Position numbers and translations under genes: made by a program
The notes under the pieces: model-generated
The model's input: the letters and a program-made list of their open reading frames with translations, nothing else
Database searches by the model: none
What the model was told of the DNA's origin: nothing
Shown here: one piece after another, positions 29,719-40,692 of the stretch
How positions within the stretch are numbered: the stretch's first letter is position 1
Layout: each line of letters starts with the position of its first letter
From: Gracilaria gracilis
Lineage: Eukaryota > Rhodophyta > Florideophyceae > Gracilariales > Gracilariaceae
NCBI GenBank assembly: GCA_030374805.1
Contig: JARGSG010000197.1
Location: 992,001 to 1,056,000, forward strand
Reading direction: 5' to 3'
Length of the DNA stretch: 64,000 nt

Positions 29719-31137
29719 ATGTTAACGTGCGCGTTCGTTCCTATACCCCCTCTACAGTCTGTCGCACGAAGCAAAGGGGCTCTACTGTACGAAAAAGCGG
29801 TGAGAAATGCCTCCGAAACCCCTCTCCAGCTCGCTTTAAACGCGATGGTGGTACCGAGGGTACGGAAAAAATCGCCCAGACTCAAGCATATGGCAGAAGA
29901 GCACCTTGCGACACTCGGAATCTTGCAAGTTCCACGTTCATCCCTGCCTAAAGAGATCGGTCTTTTGCACCTTTCAGAGGTGACCTTCTCATATGCAGCC
30001 TGTAACAAAGACGACACAGAAGACCTTCAGCGACTAGCCACAGCGCTGCTTATGAACGGGCTCCCCCCTGGAGATTTCGATGTCTGGTGTGACGGCTCAG
30101 TTGGCGAATATGCCCACGCCGAAAACAGGCCCCTGAACCCCACAAGAGCAGCTGTAGAATGGAAAGAAGGATGGTACAATGGTTCAGTTCAGTATTTGAA
30201 AGAAGGCAGTACTAGCCCACTCATTGAGAAATATCAACGATCCCGACAGCTCCGACCAAACATTTTTGTTACCTACGATGACCAATATGAAATGTGCTAC
30301 GTATACGACAGCAACACAGGCATTGGCGTTGATAGCGACGGAGACCCCCATCGGATGATCTTTCTCACAACCACGACAGTGGGAGCCGGAGCATATCAGG
30401 TGTACATCAACAAGATCAAAACGTCCGAAGGGGTAATTCCTGCAGGTCTCGGAGTGTGCTCCTATACCGCGGAAATCAAAGCGATGACGGCTGCAATAGA
30501 AGCGCTGCCTTCAGATGTCGAAGGCATCGTTCGGATTTTTACGGACTCCCAAGCCATTGTTTCTATGTTGCAAGGTAACCTCCGAAAGCAATCCGCACAA
30601 GCACAAGCTCTCGCAGTACTTCTCAAAACATTGGCAGCACGTGCTCGCGTTTTTGTTTCATGGATCCCGAGCCATTGCGGCATACCCGAAAACGAAAGTG
30701 TTGATGCCCTTGCGAAATCAGGTCTTGCCATAAGGATGTGTGGACAGCAATGTATCCCCAGCGATATGTTAGACGTTAAGGCAATGTTGTCAACAAGTGC
30801 CAGTAGTAAGCGCCTTCTTCCGCAGTGTCCAGTTTTCCTTGAGTCTGAAGAAGCCTATCGGAATGCCGAGGTTACTTTAGCACAATTCTACACCGGGCAC
30901 GTAACTCAATTGCATCCTGTAGCGTCTTATATGAACAAGCGGACAATGCGTTGCAATTGTGCTACAAACGCAAAGCGGGATCCTGAACACGTAGTGTTTC
31001 GCTGTGCTTTGAACAAGCGCTCGAGAAGGACTCTCATGGCTGGAACACCGCAAGATGCAAAAACGTCCATCAAGTCTCTTATTAGATATGACCCTCAGAA
31101 GTTCTTGGCCTTTTTAAAGAGAGAGAGCTTCTTTTGA
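29719..31137 (+). CDS. RNase H-domain protein, likely 3' part of a LINE-like retroelement
   Basis: The 472-residue frame has an RNase H fold with all catalytic residues: D125 (WCDGS), E252 (TAEIKA), D276 (FTDSQA), H319 (WIPSHCG) and D329 (SVDALAK). Residues 1-115 resemble the linker that joins reverse transcriptase to RNase H in non-LTR elements, and a Cys/His knuckle (CNCATNAKRDPEHVVFRC) follows the domain, also as in LINEs. Some 90 residues, including an acidic YDDQYEM...GVDSDGD stretch, are inserted between the first catalytic Asp and the next strand (GAGAY, 222-226). No reverse transcriptase is visible upstream, so I infer a 5'-truncated copy, although the frame itself is intact. Short AAG repeats near 31182 may mark its tail. 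Confidence 0.72.
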   Translation: MLTCAFVPIPPLQSVARSKGALLYEKAVRNASETPLQLALNAMVVPRVRKKSPRLKHMAEEHLATLGILQVPRSSLPKEIGLLHLSEVTFSYAACNKDDTEDLQRLATALLMNGLPPGDFDVWCDGSVGEYAHAENRPLNPTRAAVEWKEGWYNGSVQYLKEGSTSPLIEKYQRSRQLRPNIFVTYDDQYEMCYVYDSNTGIGVDSDGDPHRMIFLTTTTVGAGAYQVYINKIKTSEGVIPAGLGVCSYTAEIKAMTAAIEALPSDVEGIVRIFTDSQAIVSMLQGNLRKQSAQAQALAVLLKTLAARARVFVSWIPSHCGIPENESVDALAKSGLAIRMCGQQCIPSDMLDVKAMLSTSASSKRLLPQCPVFLESEEAYRNAEVTLAQFYTGHVTQLHPVASYMNKRTMRCNCATNAKRDPEHVVFRCALNKRSRRTLMAGTPQDAKTSIKSLIRYDPQKFLAFLKRESFF

Positions 31138-31558
31138 AGCTCTACTACAGTATCGGAATAAGGTACTGTTGTCCACAATAAAGAAGAAGAAGAACGTGCG
31201 CGTTTTCACAAAAGAGATCACAAAACAGAGAGAGAGAGAGAACACGTTTTAGGTCCACAGTTAGGCTTCTACGACAAATCTCGCTCAAGAGGAAACCTTT
31301 CCCGAAGCGTACTGTTAGTCCCGTTCATCTATCTCTCAAGTGCTAGAAAGCCCTGCAGTTGTTATCTATCTTTCGTTCTTCCCACATGGCTGACATGGCT
31401 TTGGAAATTTTCGGAACTCTTGAAGGAGAGACAGAGATTCTCTGCAGCATTCTTTTTGTCTCCAGAGTCTGCAGACACGCAGTAGATATCTCTTTTTTGT
31501 TATTGTTTGATGATGGATGGTAGATAGAAGGTAGACTATACAATACACAGATCATTTC
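31138..31558. other. Retroelement tail and 3' side of the helicase gene
   Basis: Contains AAG repeats near 31182-31195 and a GA microsatellite near 31229-31241. No gene is seen. Confidence 0.5.
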
Positions 31559-34225
<2,667 letters not shown>

Positions 34226-36238
34226 TCAAGATTCTACAGGAGCATCGTCGTAATAAAAGTCAATATCCTCACCATCCAATCCTAACTTGCACAACAGATA
34301 TCGACAGTACTCTTCAAACTCGCGCTTTGGGTCCTCCGGAAATGGGGCATGAAGCGCGCCCATCCCACCCACAATCTCTTGCGTAGCGGATGAAGCTTCC
34401 ACAGCAGCAATGGCAAAAACCGCATCCAAAGGCGTTGCCGTCTCTCTGAACATCAGCCGTGCGTGCGCCTGCGCAAGACGCACCAGAGCTTCTAGCAAAC
34501 GCACTGTTGTTCTCGCTGCATTCCGTCTTGTTGACGCTCTTTCTAGAGTGTAATAGGTTGAAAGAATCCGCTGGCATTGCTTCGATAGCCGCGGCTTTAG
34601 ATTATTCTTGATGAAATAGAAGTACTCACGAAGTCTGTCTGTTGACCACAGGTCATTGTTTGTCACGGTGTCAGTCTTGTACCCATTCAGAATGAAGCTC
34701 GATAGTTCTTTATCCCAGTCATCGTTTCTCTGGTCCAGGAGTGTCAATACAACATCAAACCGGCTCAGCAACGGCGATGCAATTCCAACAGTTATTGGCA
34801 GCTTTTCACCGTCACCGTCACCATCATCTGCTTCAGAGACGCCAATCTCCGTTCTTATTCTGCCGCCTTTTGGATTAACTGCAGCTAAAACCGTAGCCCG
34901 AGTGTCAAGCGTGCAGACAAGACCCGCTTTTGCAACGGACAACGTTTGTTGCTCCATCGCTTCATGAATTGCTCCGCGATCATGTTGTTTTATACCATCG
35001 AATTCGTCGATGCAACAAACACCTCCGTCGGCAAGCACCAGCGCTCCTGCATCCAGCATCCATTCTCCGGTGCCCGGCTCCCTCACCGCTGTGACCGTGA
35101 GTCCTGCAGATGTCGTACCTATTCCGGTCGTTAGCACCGAACGCGGACATACTTTAGCGGCGTATCGTAGAATCTGGGATTTCGCGGTGCCCGGGTCTCC
35201 AACCATCAACAGATGCGACTCGCCGCGAATGCGAGTTCCTGAAGGATCTGTGTAGGAAACCCCACCAGTCAGAGTCATGGCGACAATTAGCTTCAAGAGA
35301 TACATACCATATATCTGAGGACATATGGATTTGATGATGAGATTACGAGCCTCAAGCTGCTTCCTTGGACTCGTTGACGACCAATGTGCGGCAAACAGCT
35401 GCCGGGACTCTTCCGTGACATGTAAAAATGATTTGTGGTCGTTGTTAGATGCGACATGGGATGCAAGCAGCATGAGCTCTACATCGACTCTCGAGGCCTG
35501 TACCAAGTTTTTATTCCATCGACGATGCAATACTCCAGTAATGACGACGTCATCACCAGGTTTTACCGTGTCGACTATATCGTTTGTAAGAACAATTATG
35601 AGAGACCGAGGTATGAAACCAACATCCAAATGCTGAACCTTCTCTTGTACCTTGATTTCTTGGTATTCTTGGCATATTGGGACGATGTCCTGCTTCGGGG
35701 TGAAATTATTACCATAGCATTGCTTGTCACCCGGCTTAGGACACCGCAGTGGAACGTCAAACGCACCCCTTCGCGTGATATCGCCTGTCACTATGAACGA
35801 ATGTTTGCATCTTGAGCATATGTATTCCCGTTCCTCCTCTCTCAATATGACGCTCCCGGTTCTCGTAACCGTACCAATTATAGATATGAGCTTGTGAAGA
35901 TCGCCTGTTCGCAATGCACTAATGCTTCTCTTCACAGTTTGTGGCGTTGCCGGCAGGTGACAAAGTCTCGCATGTATATTCGTTTTCTTACTTCCCACAG
36001 AAGCTTGCACATTTTGAATCGCGTTTTCCAGCTGAGGAAGCATTCCATACGGGTCATTTAGAATCGCAGTTACAACATGTGGTGCGGAATGCCCAACGGA
36101 CATGAGATCAATTTCTAACCCATAATGGGCTTCCTCATCATTAGTAGCTTGAGCGATTTCAGTAACACGAGTAAGGCATTCTTGACGTATATAGTCTTCC
36201 AACTCTTTCGTGTAGTCAGGTGGAGTACCAGTTATCAT
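34226..36238 (-). CDS. MCM9: MCM9 helicase
   Basis: The 670-residue protein has the MCM N-terminal domain with HARLCHLP, a zinc ribbon (CSRC...C...C), and an AAA+ core: Walker A GDPGTAKSQ (347-355), DAGALVLADGGVCCIDEF (Walker B) and the arginine finger SPLLSRFD. HEAMEQQTLSVAKAGLVCTL and LLDQRNDDWD are MCM9-specific rather than MCM2-7-like. MCM9 works with MCM8 in homologous recombination and mismatch repair. Human MCM9 is 1143 residues with a long disordered tail; this one ends soon after the AAA+ and winged-helix region, as in plants. A perfect E2F-type palindrome lies about 500 bp upstream. An Asp-rich DDGDGDGEK stretch is inserted before the arginine finger. Confidence 0.92.
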   Translation of the reverse strand: MITGTPPDYTKELEDYIRQECLTRVTEIAQATNDEEAHYGLEIDLMSVGHSAPHVVTAILNDPYGMLPQLENAIQNVQASVGSKKTNIHARLCHLPATPQTVKRSISALRTGDLHKLISIIGTVTRTGSVILREEEREYICSRCKHSFIVTGDITRRGAFDVPLRCPKPGDKQCYGNNFTPKQDIVPICQEYQEIKVQEKVQHLDVGFIPRSLIIVLTNDIVDTVKPGDDVVITGVLHRRWNKNLVQASRVDVELMLLASHVASNNDHKSFLHVTEESRQLFAAHWSSTSPRKQLEARNLIIKSICPQIYGMYLLKLIVAMTLTGGVSYTDPSGTRIRGESHLLMVGDPGTAKSQILRYAAKVCPRSVLTTGIGTTSAGLTVTAVREPGTGEWMLDAGALVLADGGVCCIDEFDGIKQHDRGAIHEAMEQQTLSVAKAGLVCTLDTRATVLAAVNPKGGRIRTEIGVSEADDGDGDGEKLPITVGIASPLLSRFDVVLTLLDQRNDDWDKELSSFILNGYKTDTVTNNDLWSTDRLREYFYFIKNNLKPRLSKQCQRILSTYYTLERASTRRNAARTTVRLLEALVRLAQAHARLMFRETATPLDAVFAIAAVEASSATQEIVGGMGALHAPFPEDPKREFEEYCRYLLCKLGLDGEDIDFYYDDAPVES

Positions 36239-37562
36239 ATTGCGCTCAGACAGGGCCTATATCCGACTTCAAATTGGACTCTTTACTGTGCAAGGGATTT
36301 GTTTTCACGCCTTCTCCTTCGTGTGTGGGACAAATGCAGACGCTCCGTGAAAGTGGCTCTGTGAAATGCTGCAAACGAAGCTGATTTGGTGCAGTTGCGC
36401 AGTTTCGGTTCGTAGACACGCGAATGCAAGTTACTTAAAACTTCGTGAGTACCCAGCTCTAAGAATGCTTGCTCAGGCCCCGGCCGGGACTGTAGCAATA
36501 CGCATTCAGAGCCCACTCTTTTTTCTAGGCTCTCACAGGAAACGGAGGAACCGGGCTTTTAAGCAGGAGGAAGATGTCAACCCTTTAAACCTGAATCGCT
36601 CTCAACGAAGGGAAGATTGGCTCCACTTCCTTAATCCACGAATATCTGTTATCTACCAACGGTAGCCCTCTAAACCCTCTTACCCCGCGCTCTGTGCCAT
36701 AAGAAGAAGAACAGGAAGCGCGATTCCTGGGGTTATTTGGCGCCAAATTTCTTTGCTCCAGTTTCGGGGCCTTTTGGGCTGTATCGATGTGACGGCGTCA
36801 TCTATCCACTCCCTTCGAACACTTCGCCTACAGGGGTAGAGCTACCCATATCGCTTAGCAGGTTGCGTCTACCTAGCTAACACATTTCCCTACGGTTCAA
36901 CAGAGATGAGATGCGATCGCCGCAAGAAGCTCCACGAAAAGCTCCGCGTAATTATGAATACATTTCTGGGATAGTTGCTAGCCGCAACATCGACTATTGT
37001 ATCTTCTACGAAAGCGGTATGACCTCGTGTCCAAATTACACTTCTCAATGGTTGACGAAACACATTGTCTAGGGGAATGTTGACTCGGGCCAAGCGCCTG
37101 GGCGACGACTGTTTTCCTCCGAGAGATACTGACGACTTAGATATGATCCCCCAACTCAGCGCTACGCGGAATACCGGTTTCCCTTTCATCGCCTACAGGA
37201 TAGGCGGACTCTGTTTCCGGGCGGGTATTTACGGTAATCTTGCTGTAATATTTCAGTGATCGAACTGGATGTGCCTAAAGAGACGCAGTACGGGAAGAAG
37301 GTAGACTTGCATCTACGTATATAATAAAGGGGCTTCAGAAACATAGCATGAAAAAGCATTTGGAAGCAAGGAATTCCTGCCGTCTCGGAATCAGGGGCGA
37401 CAGGCCATAATAAAGAAGGCCATAATAAAGAAGAAGCAAGGAATCCTTTTAGGGATTCATAAACAACATTAAAATGGCTCCACAGCCCGGACCGCACCAA
37501 CGAGTATATATACAAGAGACAAACATTTACGAGAAGCGAAAGCGTGTTTGAGTCGTCTGACC
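36239..37562. other. Gene-free region upstream of MCM9
   Basis: About 1.3 kb with no supported gene. It contains the E2F-type palindrome (36735-36748), a CTACC-AAC-GGTAG palindrome (36653-36665) and a twice-repeated GGCCATAATAAAGAA near 37411-37440. Confidence 0.5.
36735..36748. promoter_or_regulatory. E2F-type palindrome upstream of MCM9
   Basis: ATTTGGCGCCAAAT is a perfect 14-base palindrome containing TTTGGCGC, the classical E2F/DP site. It is about 497 bp before the MCM9 ATG. E2F control of replication genes is known in plants and algae; function here is inferred. Confidence 0.55.
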
Positions 37563-37587
37563 AACAGTTGCTGTGTTAGCAACTGTT
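37563..37587. repeat. Perfect hairpin just past the phospholipase D stop codon
   Basis: AACAGTTGCT and AGCAACTGTT flank a 5-base loop. On the minus strand it begins one base after the stop codon (37589-37591), inside the 3' UTR. Confidence 0.8.
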
Positions 37588-37588
37588 C

Positions 37589-40072
37589 TCAGCCAGTAAG
37601 CATGTTAGGAAGAGCGGGTGAAGCTTTGCCCTTGATTAGGGCCGTCGGGAAGTCGGGGATCGTTTCGTCACTAGCGATCACTTCACCAGTATCCTGATCA
37701 TACTCGTATGGATAAAGAGCCAGGTGCCCATATGGCATGTTTGCAATAGACTCTGGGTCTTCGGAAGCAAAATGGTCCCAATTGGCAGATGCCAATTCGC
37801 GAACATAATGGACGCATTCCAGAGAAGATGGGTTATCAAGCACTTCTTTGTAACCACCCAAGTGCTCAGCCCATACACTAGCACGGAAGGCTGCCACATC
37901 CCCCTTCGGCAGTTCCCCCTCATCGTCTTTTGGCATATACCCGTTGCTTCCTGTAGCAACATGTTCAGGCTGCCAAGCTGCGATGGCGATTTCAGTATCA
38001 CGCGAGCCATCCAGCGAGCGGCCGTTGATGTTAGCAGAGCCAACAATAGCTGAAGTATCATCAAAGATGGCAAACTTGCTGTGGATGTAGATCATGAACC
38101 TGCGGCTCTTCGAAAGCCTTGTTTCAAGTTCAGTAGTTCCATCATTACCTTTTCCTCCTTCAGGCGACTCGCGATTCACGAGACAGAACAGATTAAACCA
38201 ATCATCAACAGAAGTGTCACTGCCAACTTCGTCAATTGTTTTCTTGATTCTCCTTCTTATGAGATTAATGGTCTTTCTTTGATGGGAAAGAATTTCTTGC
38301 ACAGCACCAGAATCTGGAGGCCCTTCGGGATAGAGTGGGATACTGACATATACTGCAAATCGTTGACCAGCTCTGATCTTGGCGCACACTTTCTCCGCTA
38401 TTTCGATGGGCACTAGATGTGAAGAAAAAGCACCTCTTTGGTTTGAGTCCCACATGTGACTAGAACCAAGGAAATACTGATTCTCAATGTAAAGGAAATG
38501 CTTTGCGGAGCGGATCTGATGGATGTATGCACGATGGATGCTGTGATCCGAATATGCATTCCTCCGGACCATTAATCCAGGTCTGTCCTTATTGAGTTGA
38601 GTAGACGCCTCATTGATGCTACGCAGAACTTGCACACTAAAGCTTCCGTCCTGAATTTGAACTTCTTCCCGTGCCAATACAAAAGTTTCTTCGGATCGCT
38701 GAAGCAGACAATTCTTCATATGATCTGGGGCCTGACGAGCCCATCGACCTTCAAAGTTGGTTAAGATATCCCATGCAGCCATCCCAGAGACATGCGCGTG
38801 TATATCATGCCAAGGTTCTCTAGGACCCGACTCAGCTGTAACGCCCAACGCACAGGCCTGCCAGAAGTCAGGCGGCGCATGCAGAGAATCAAGTGTTCGG
38901 AAGAGGCTATGGTTTTGATTGTCATAGCGACCGTCCGTGAGGTCTAGTCCGCCCACCCAAGCCTCCAGTCGATTCTTGCCAATATTGGCATCCATCCGGG
39001 AAAGAACGACAGTCTTCTGATGATGTGTGTACATTATCGCATCGTTCATATCGGCAAGGGGACCTTCCTTTGGATTCTGTCTACCCACTTTGATGCAATT
39101 GACTCTGGTGTTCTCAAAATAGACGACAATCTCCTCATCATGGGTGCCCATAATACCTTGGTAAAGCTGATTGCTGGCGTACTCATCCCAGACCATTACG
39201 CAGACAGTAACACCTTCCTCGGCTTTCTGCTTGAGCATCTCTCCAAGCGTTAGACCGTTCCACTCATCCTCATCATAGTTAGTACGCACCATAATAAGTT
39301 CGGGCCAAACAGCCCATCCGGCAATGTATATGAGCTCAGTGGCAGACATGATAGCTCGCGCTAACTCCGACCAGCAGCGGGCATGTCTGTATTCCGGGCG
39401 GAAGGGCACAAAAGGGAGAAAGCCAGGGATGGTATCTGCGTCTTGATAAAAAGTTACTCTTACGCCGTCACGTTGTGGGAAGTACATTTCCGACATTGCA
39501 ACTGTCTCGTAGTCGTCAAGCTCAGTAACTGGTATATATGTGACAGAAACGCGGAGCTCTCCAAAGTAAGAATTGGATGACGATACTGCAGAGGATTCAT
39601 TTTCGGAACTGTTCGAGACGTCACTGTCTTCAGGGACATCTGTGACATACGGACCTAGAGGAAACCAATCGGAAATGGATCGCTCGGACTTGATCTGTGC
39701 AGCTGAGATAGAAAGCATACTGAGATGCTTCACTTTGGACAGAATGGCCAAAGCGCCAGTGCGTTTTGCAGCCTTGAGACGAAACTCTAGAGCAGCAAAA
39801 TCGTGGCAAACATCCAGATCAACGGTGGAATTCCAAGAGGGGGATGAATCGTTCTGAATGACAGGAGTCTGCATGATCTTGTTGTAGCCCAATTTGACCG
39901 AGACATACGGATCGACGCCATCTATGGAGGAAGTGAGAGCACGCTCAAGCTTCTCAAAGAATCGGGAGGCGCCTTTGCCTTCAATGTGGCGCGCTTCGTG
40001 GACGGAGATAGACAGCTTTCCATGGAGGAAGGCACCGACACCGGGCTGTGTCTCTGAGGGATTCTGCGACAT
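37589..40072 (-). CDS. C2-type phospholipase D
   Basis: This 827-residue enzyme has the plant PLD layout: an N-terminal C2 domain (about 10-200; LSISVHEARHI, DPYVSVKL, NDSSPSWN) and two HKD half-sites. The first is THHQKTVVLSR, with H351 and K353, but the usual Asp seven residues on is Ser358. The second is YIHSKFAIFDDTSAIVGSANINGRSL, with H664, K666 and D671, all canonical. PLD hydrolyses phosphatidylcholine and similar lipids to phosphatidic acid, with Ca2+-dependent membrane binding through C2. The Ser in place of Asp in the first HKD may alter activity or be a lineage variant. The ATG at 40072 leaves a short leader before C2. The XPD gene starts 620 bp away, divergently. Confidence 0.92.
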   Translation of the reverse strand: MSQNPSETQPGVGAFLHGKLSISVHEARHIEGKGASRFFEKLERALTSSIDGVDPYVSVKLGYNKIMQTPVIQNDSSPSWNSTVDLDVCHDFAALEFRLKAAKRTGALAILSKVKHLSMLSISAAQIKSERSISDWFPLGPYVTDVPEDSDVSNSSENESSAVSSSNSYFGELRVSVTYIPVTELDDYETVAMSEMYFPQRDGVRVTFYQDADTIPGFLPFVPFRPEYRHARCWSELARAIMSATELIYIAGWAVWPELIMVRTNYDEDEWNGLTLGEMLKQKAEEGVTVCVMVWDEYASNQLYQGIMGTHDEEIVVYFENTRVNCIKVGRQNPKEGPLADMNDAIMYTHHQKTVVLSRMDANIGKNRLEAWVGGLDLTDGRYDNQNHSLFRTLDSLHAPPDFWQACALGVTAESGPREPWHDIHAHVSGMAAWDILTNFEGRWARQAPDHMKNCLLQRSEETFVLAREEVQIQDGSFSVQVLRSINEASTQLNKDRPGLMVRRNAYSDHSIHRAYIHQIRSAKHFLYIENQYFLGSSHMWDSNQRGAFSSHLVPIEIAEKVCAKIRAGQRFAVYVSIPLYPEGPPDSGAVQEILSHQRKTINLIRRRIKKTIDEVGSDTSVDDWFNLFCLVNRESPEGGKGNDGTTELETRLSKSRRFMIYIHSKFAIFDDTSAIVGSANINGRSLDGSRDTEIAIAAWQPEHVATGSNGYMPKDDEGELPKGDVAAFRASVWAEHLGGYKEVLDNPSSLECVHYVRELASANWDHFASEDPESIANMPYGHLALYPYEYDQDTGEVIASDETIPDFPTALIKGKASPALPNMLTG

Positions 40073-40692
40073 GGTGCGATCGTCGATAGAGATGATCGCC
40101 GCGTTGCAGTCTGCTCGACGATCGAAGGGGATAGCTGCGAGTCTATGTCCAACTCGGATAGGAATAGCAACGAAAGCAAAGAGTGGCAGCCAATCCGGTC
40201 ACAGATGGGGAGCCCGTACACATGGGGATTTCACGATTCTCCCGATTCGGCACGAATTGACTGCTAACCAGGTTACACGTATACGCAACCCGTGAGCCGC
40301 TGACGTGTACTATACTGTAAGGCAAAATGGTGTCTGCGCAGAAGACAGCACTGTGACTTCTTGTCATTTTGTCTTTTACTGACGACGAGGTGTCTCTTAA
40401 CCCGAAAGCGCGGATCATCATCCACTGTCCAAAGTGTGGACTCCAAACGCGCGGCACTGTGCATTGTCACTGTTGTGCAGTGTGCACATTTTGCACAATG
40501 CACCGCTTTCTGCCGACGAGCATCATGCTCGGAGCATCCTTCCGGGGGTGATGACTGCGTTCGATCCCGCGGAATCATCATCTTTGGCGCCCCTACTTCC
40601 ACCGCAAACACACCCCTAGATACTGTACCTGCGTCTGTACTCCTACCGCAGGGGTATCTTCGACACCACCACGATCCAGATGTACGCACGCC
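40073..40692. promoter_or_regulatory. Divergent region between PLD and XPD with a Cys-rich small frame
   Basis: Both promoters must lie here. A plus-strand frame at about 40369-40551 encodes CPKCGLQTRGTVHCHCCAVC...CTMH, seven cysteines in a short span, but lacks an ATG: an in-frame ATG at 40327 is cut off by a TGA at 40354. I do not call it a gene. Confidence 0.45.

Noticed and set aside
40560..40580. tRNA B-box-like GCGTTCGATCC
   Set aside because: No A box or acceptor stem at the right distance; no tRNA fold could be built. I found no convincing tRNA or rRNA anywhere in the window.
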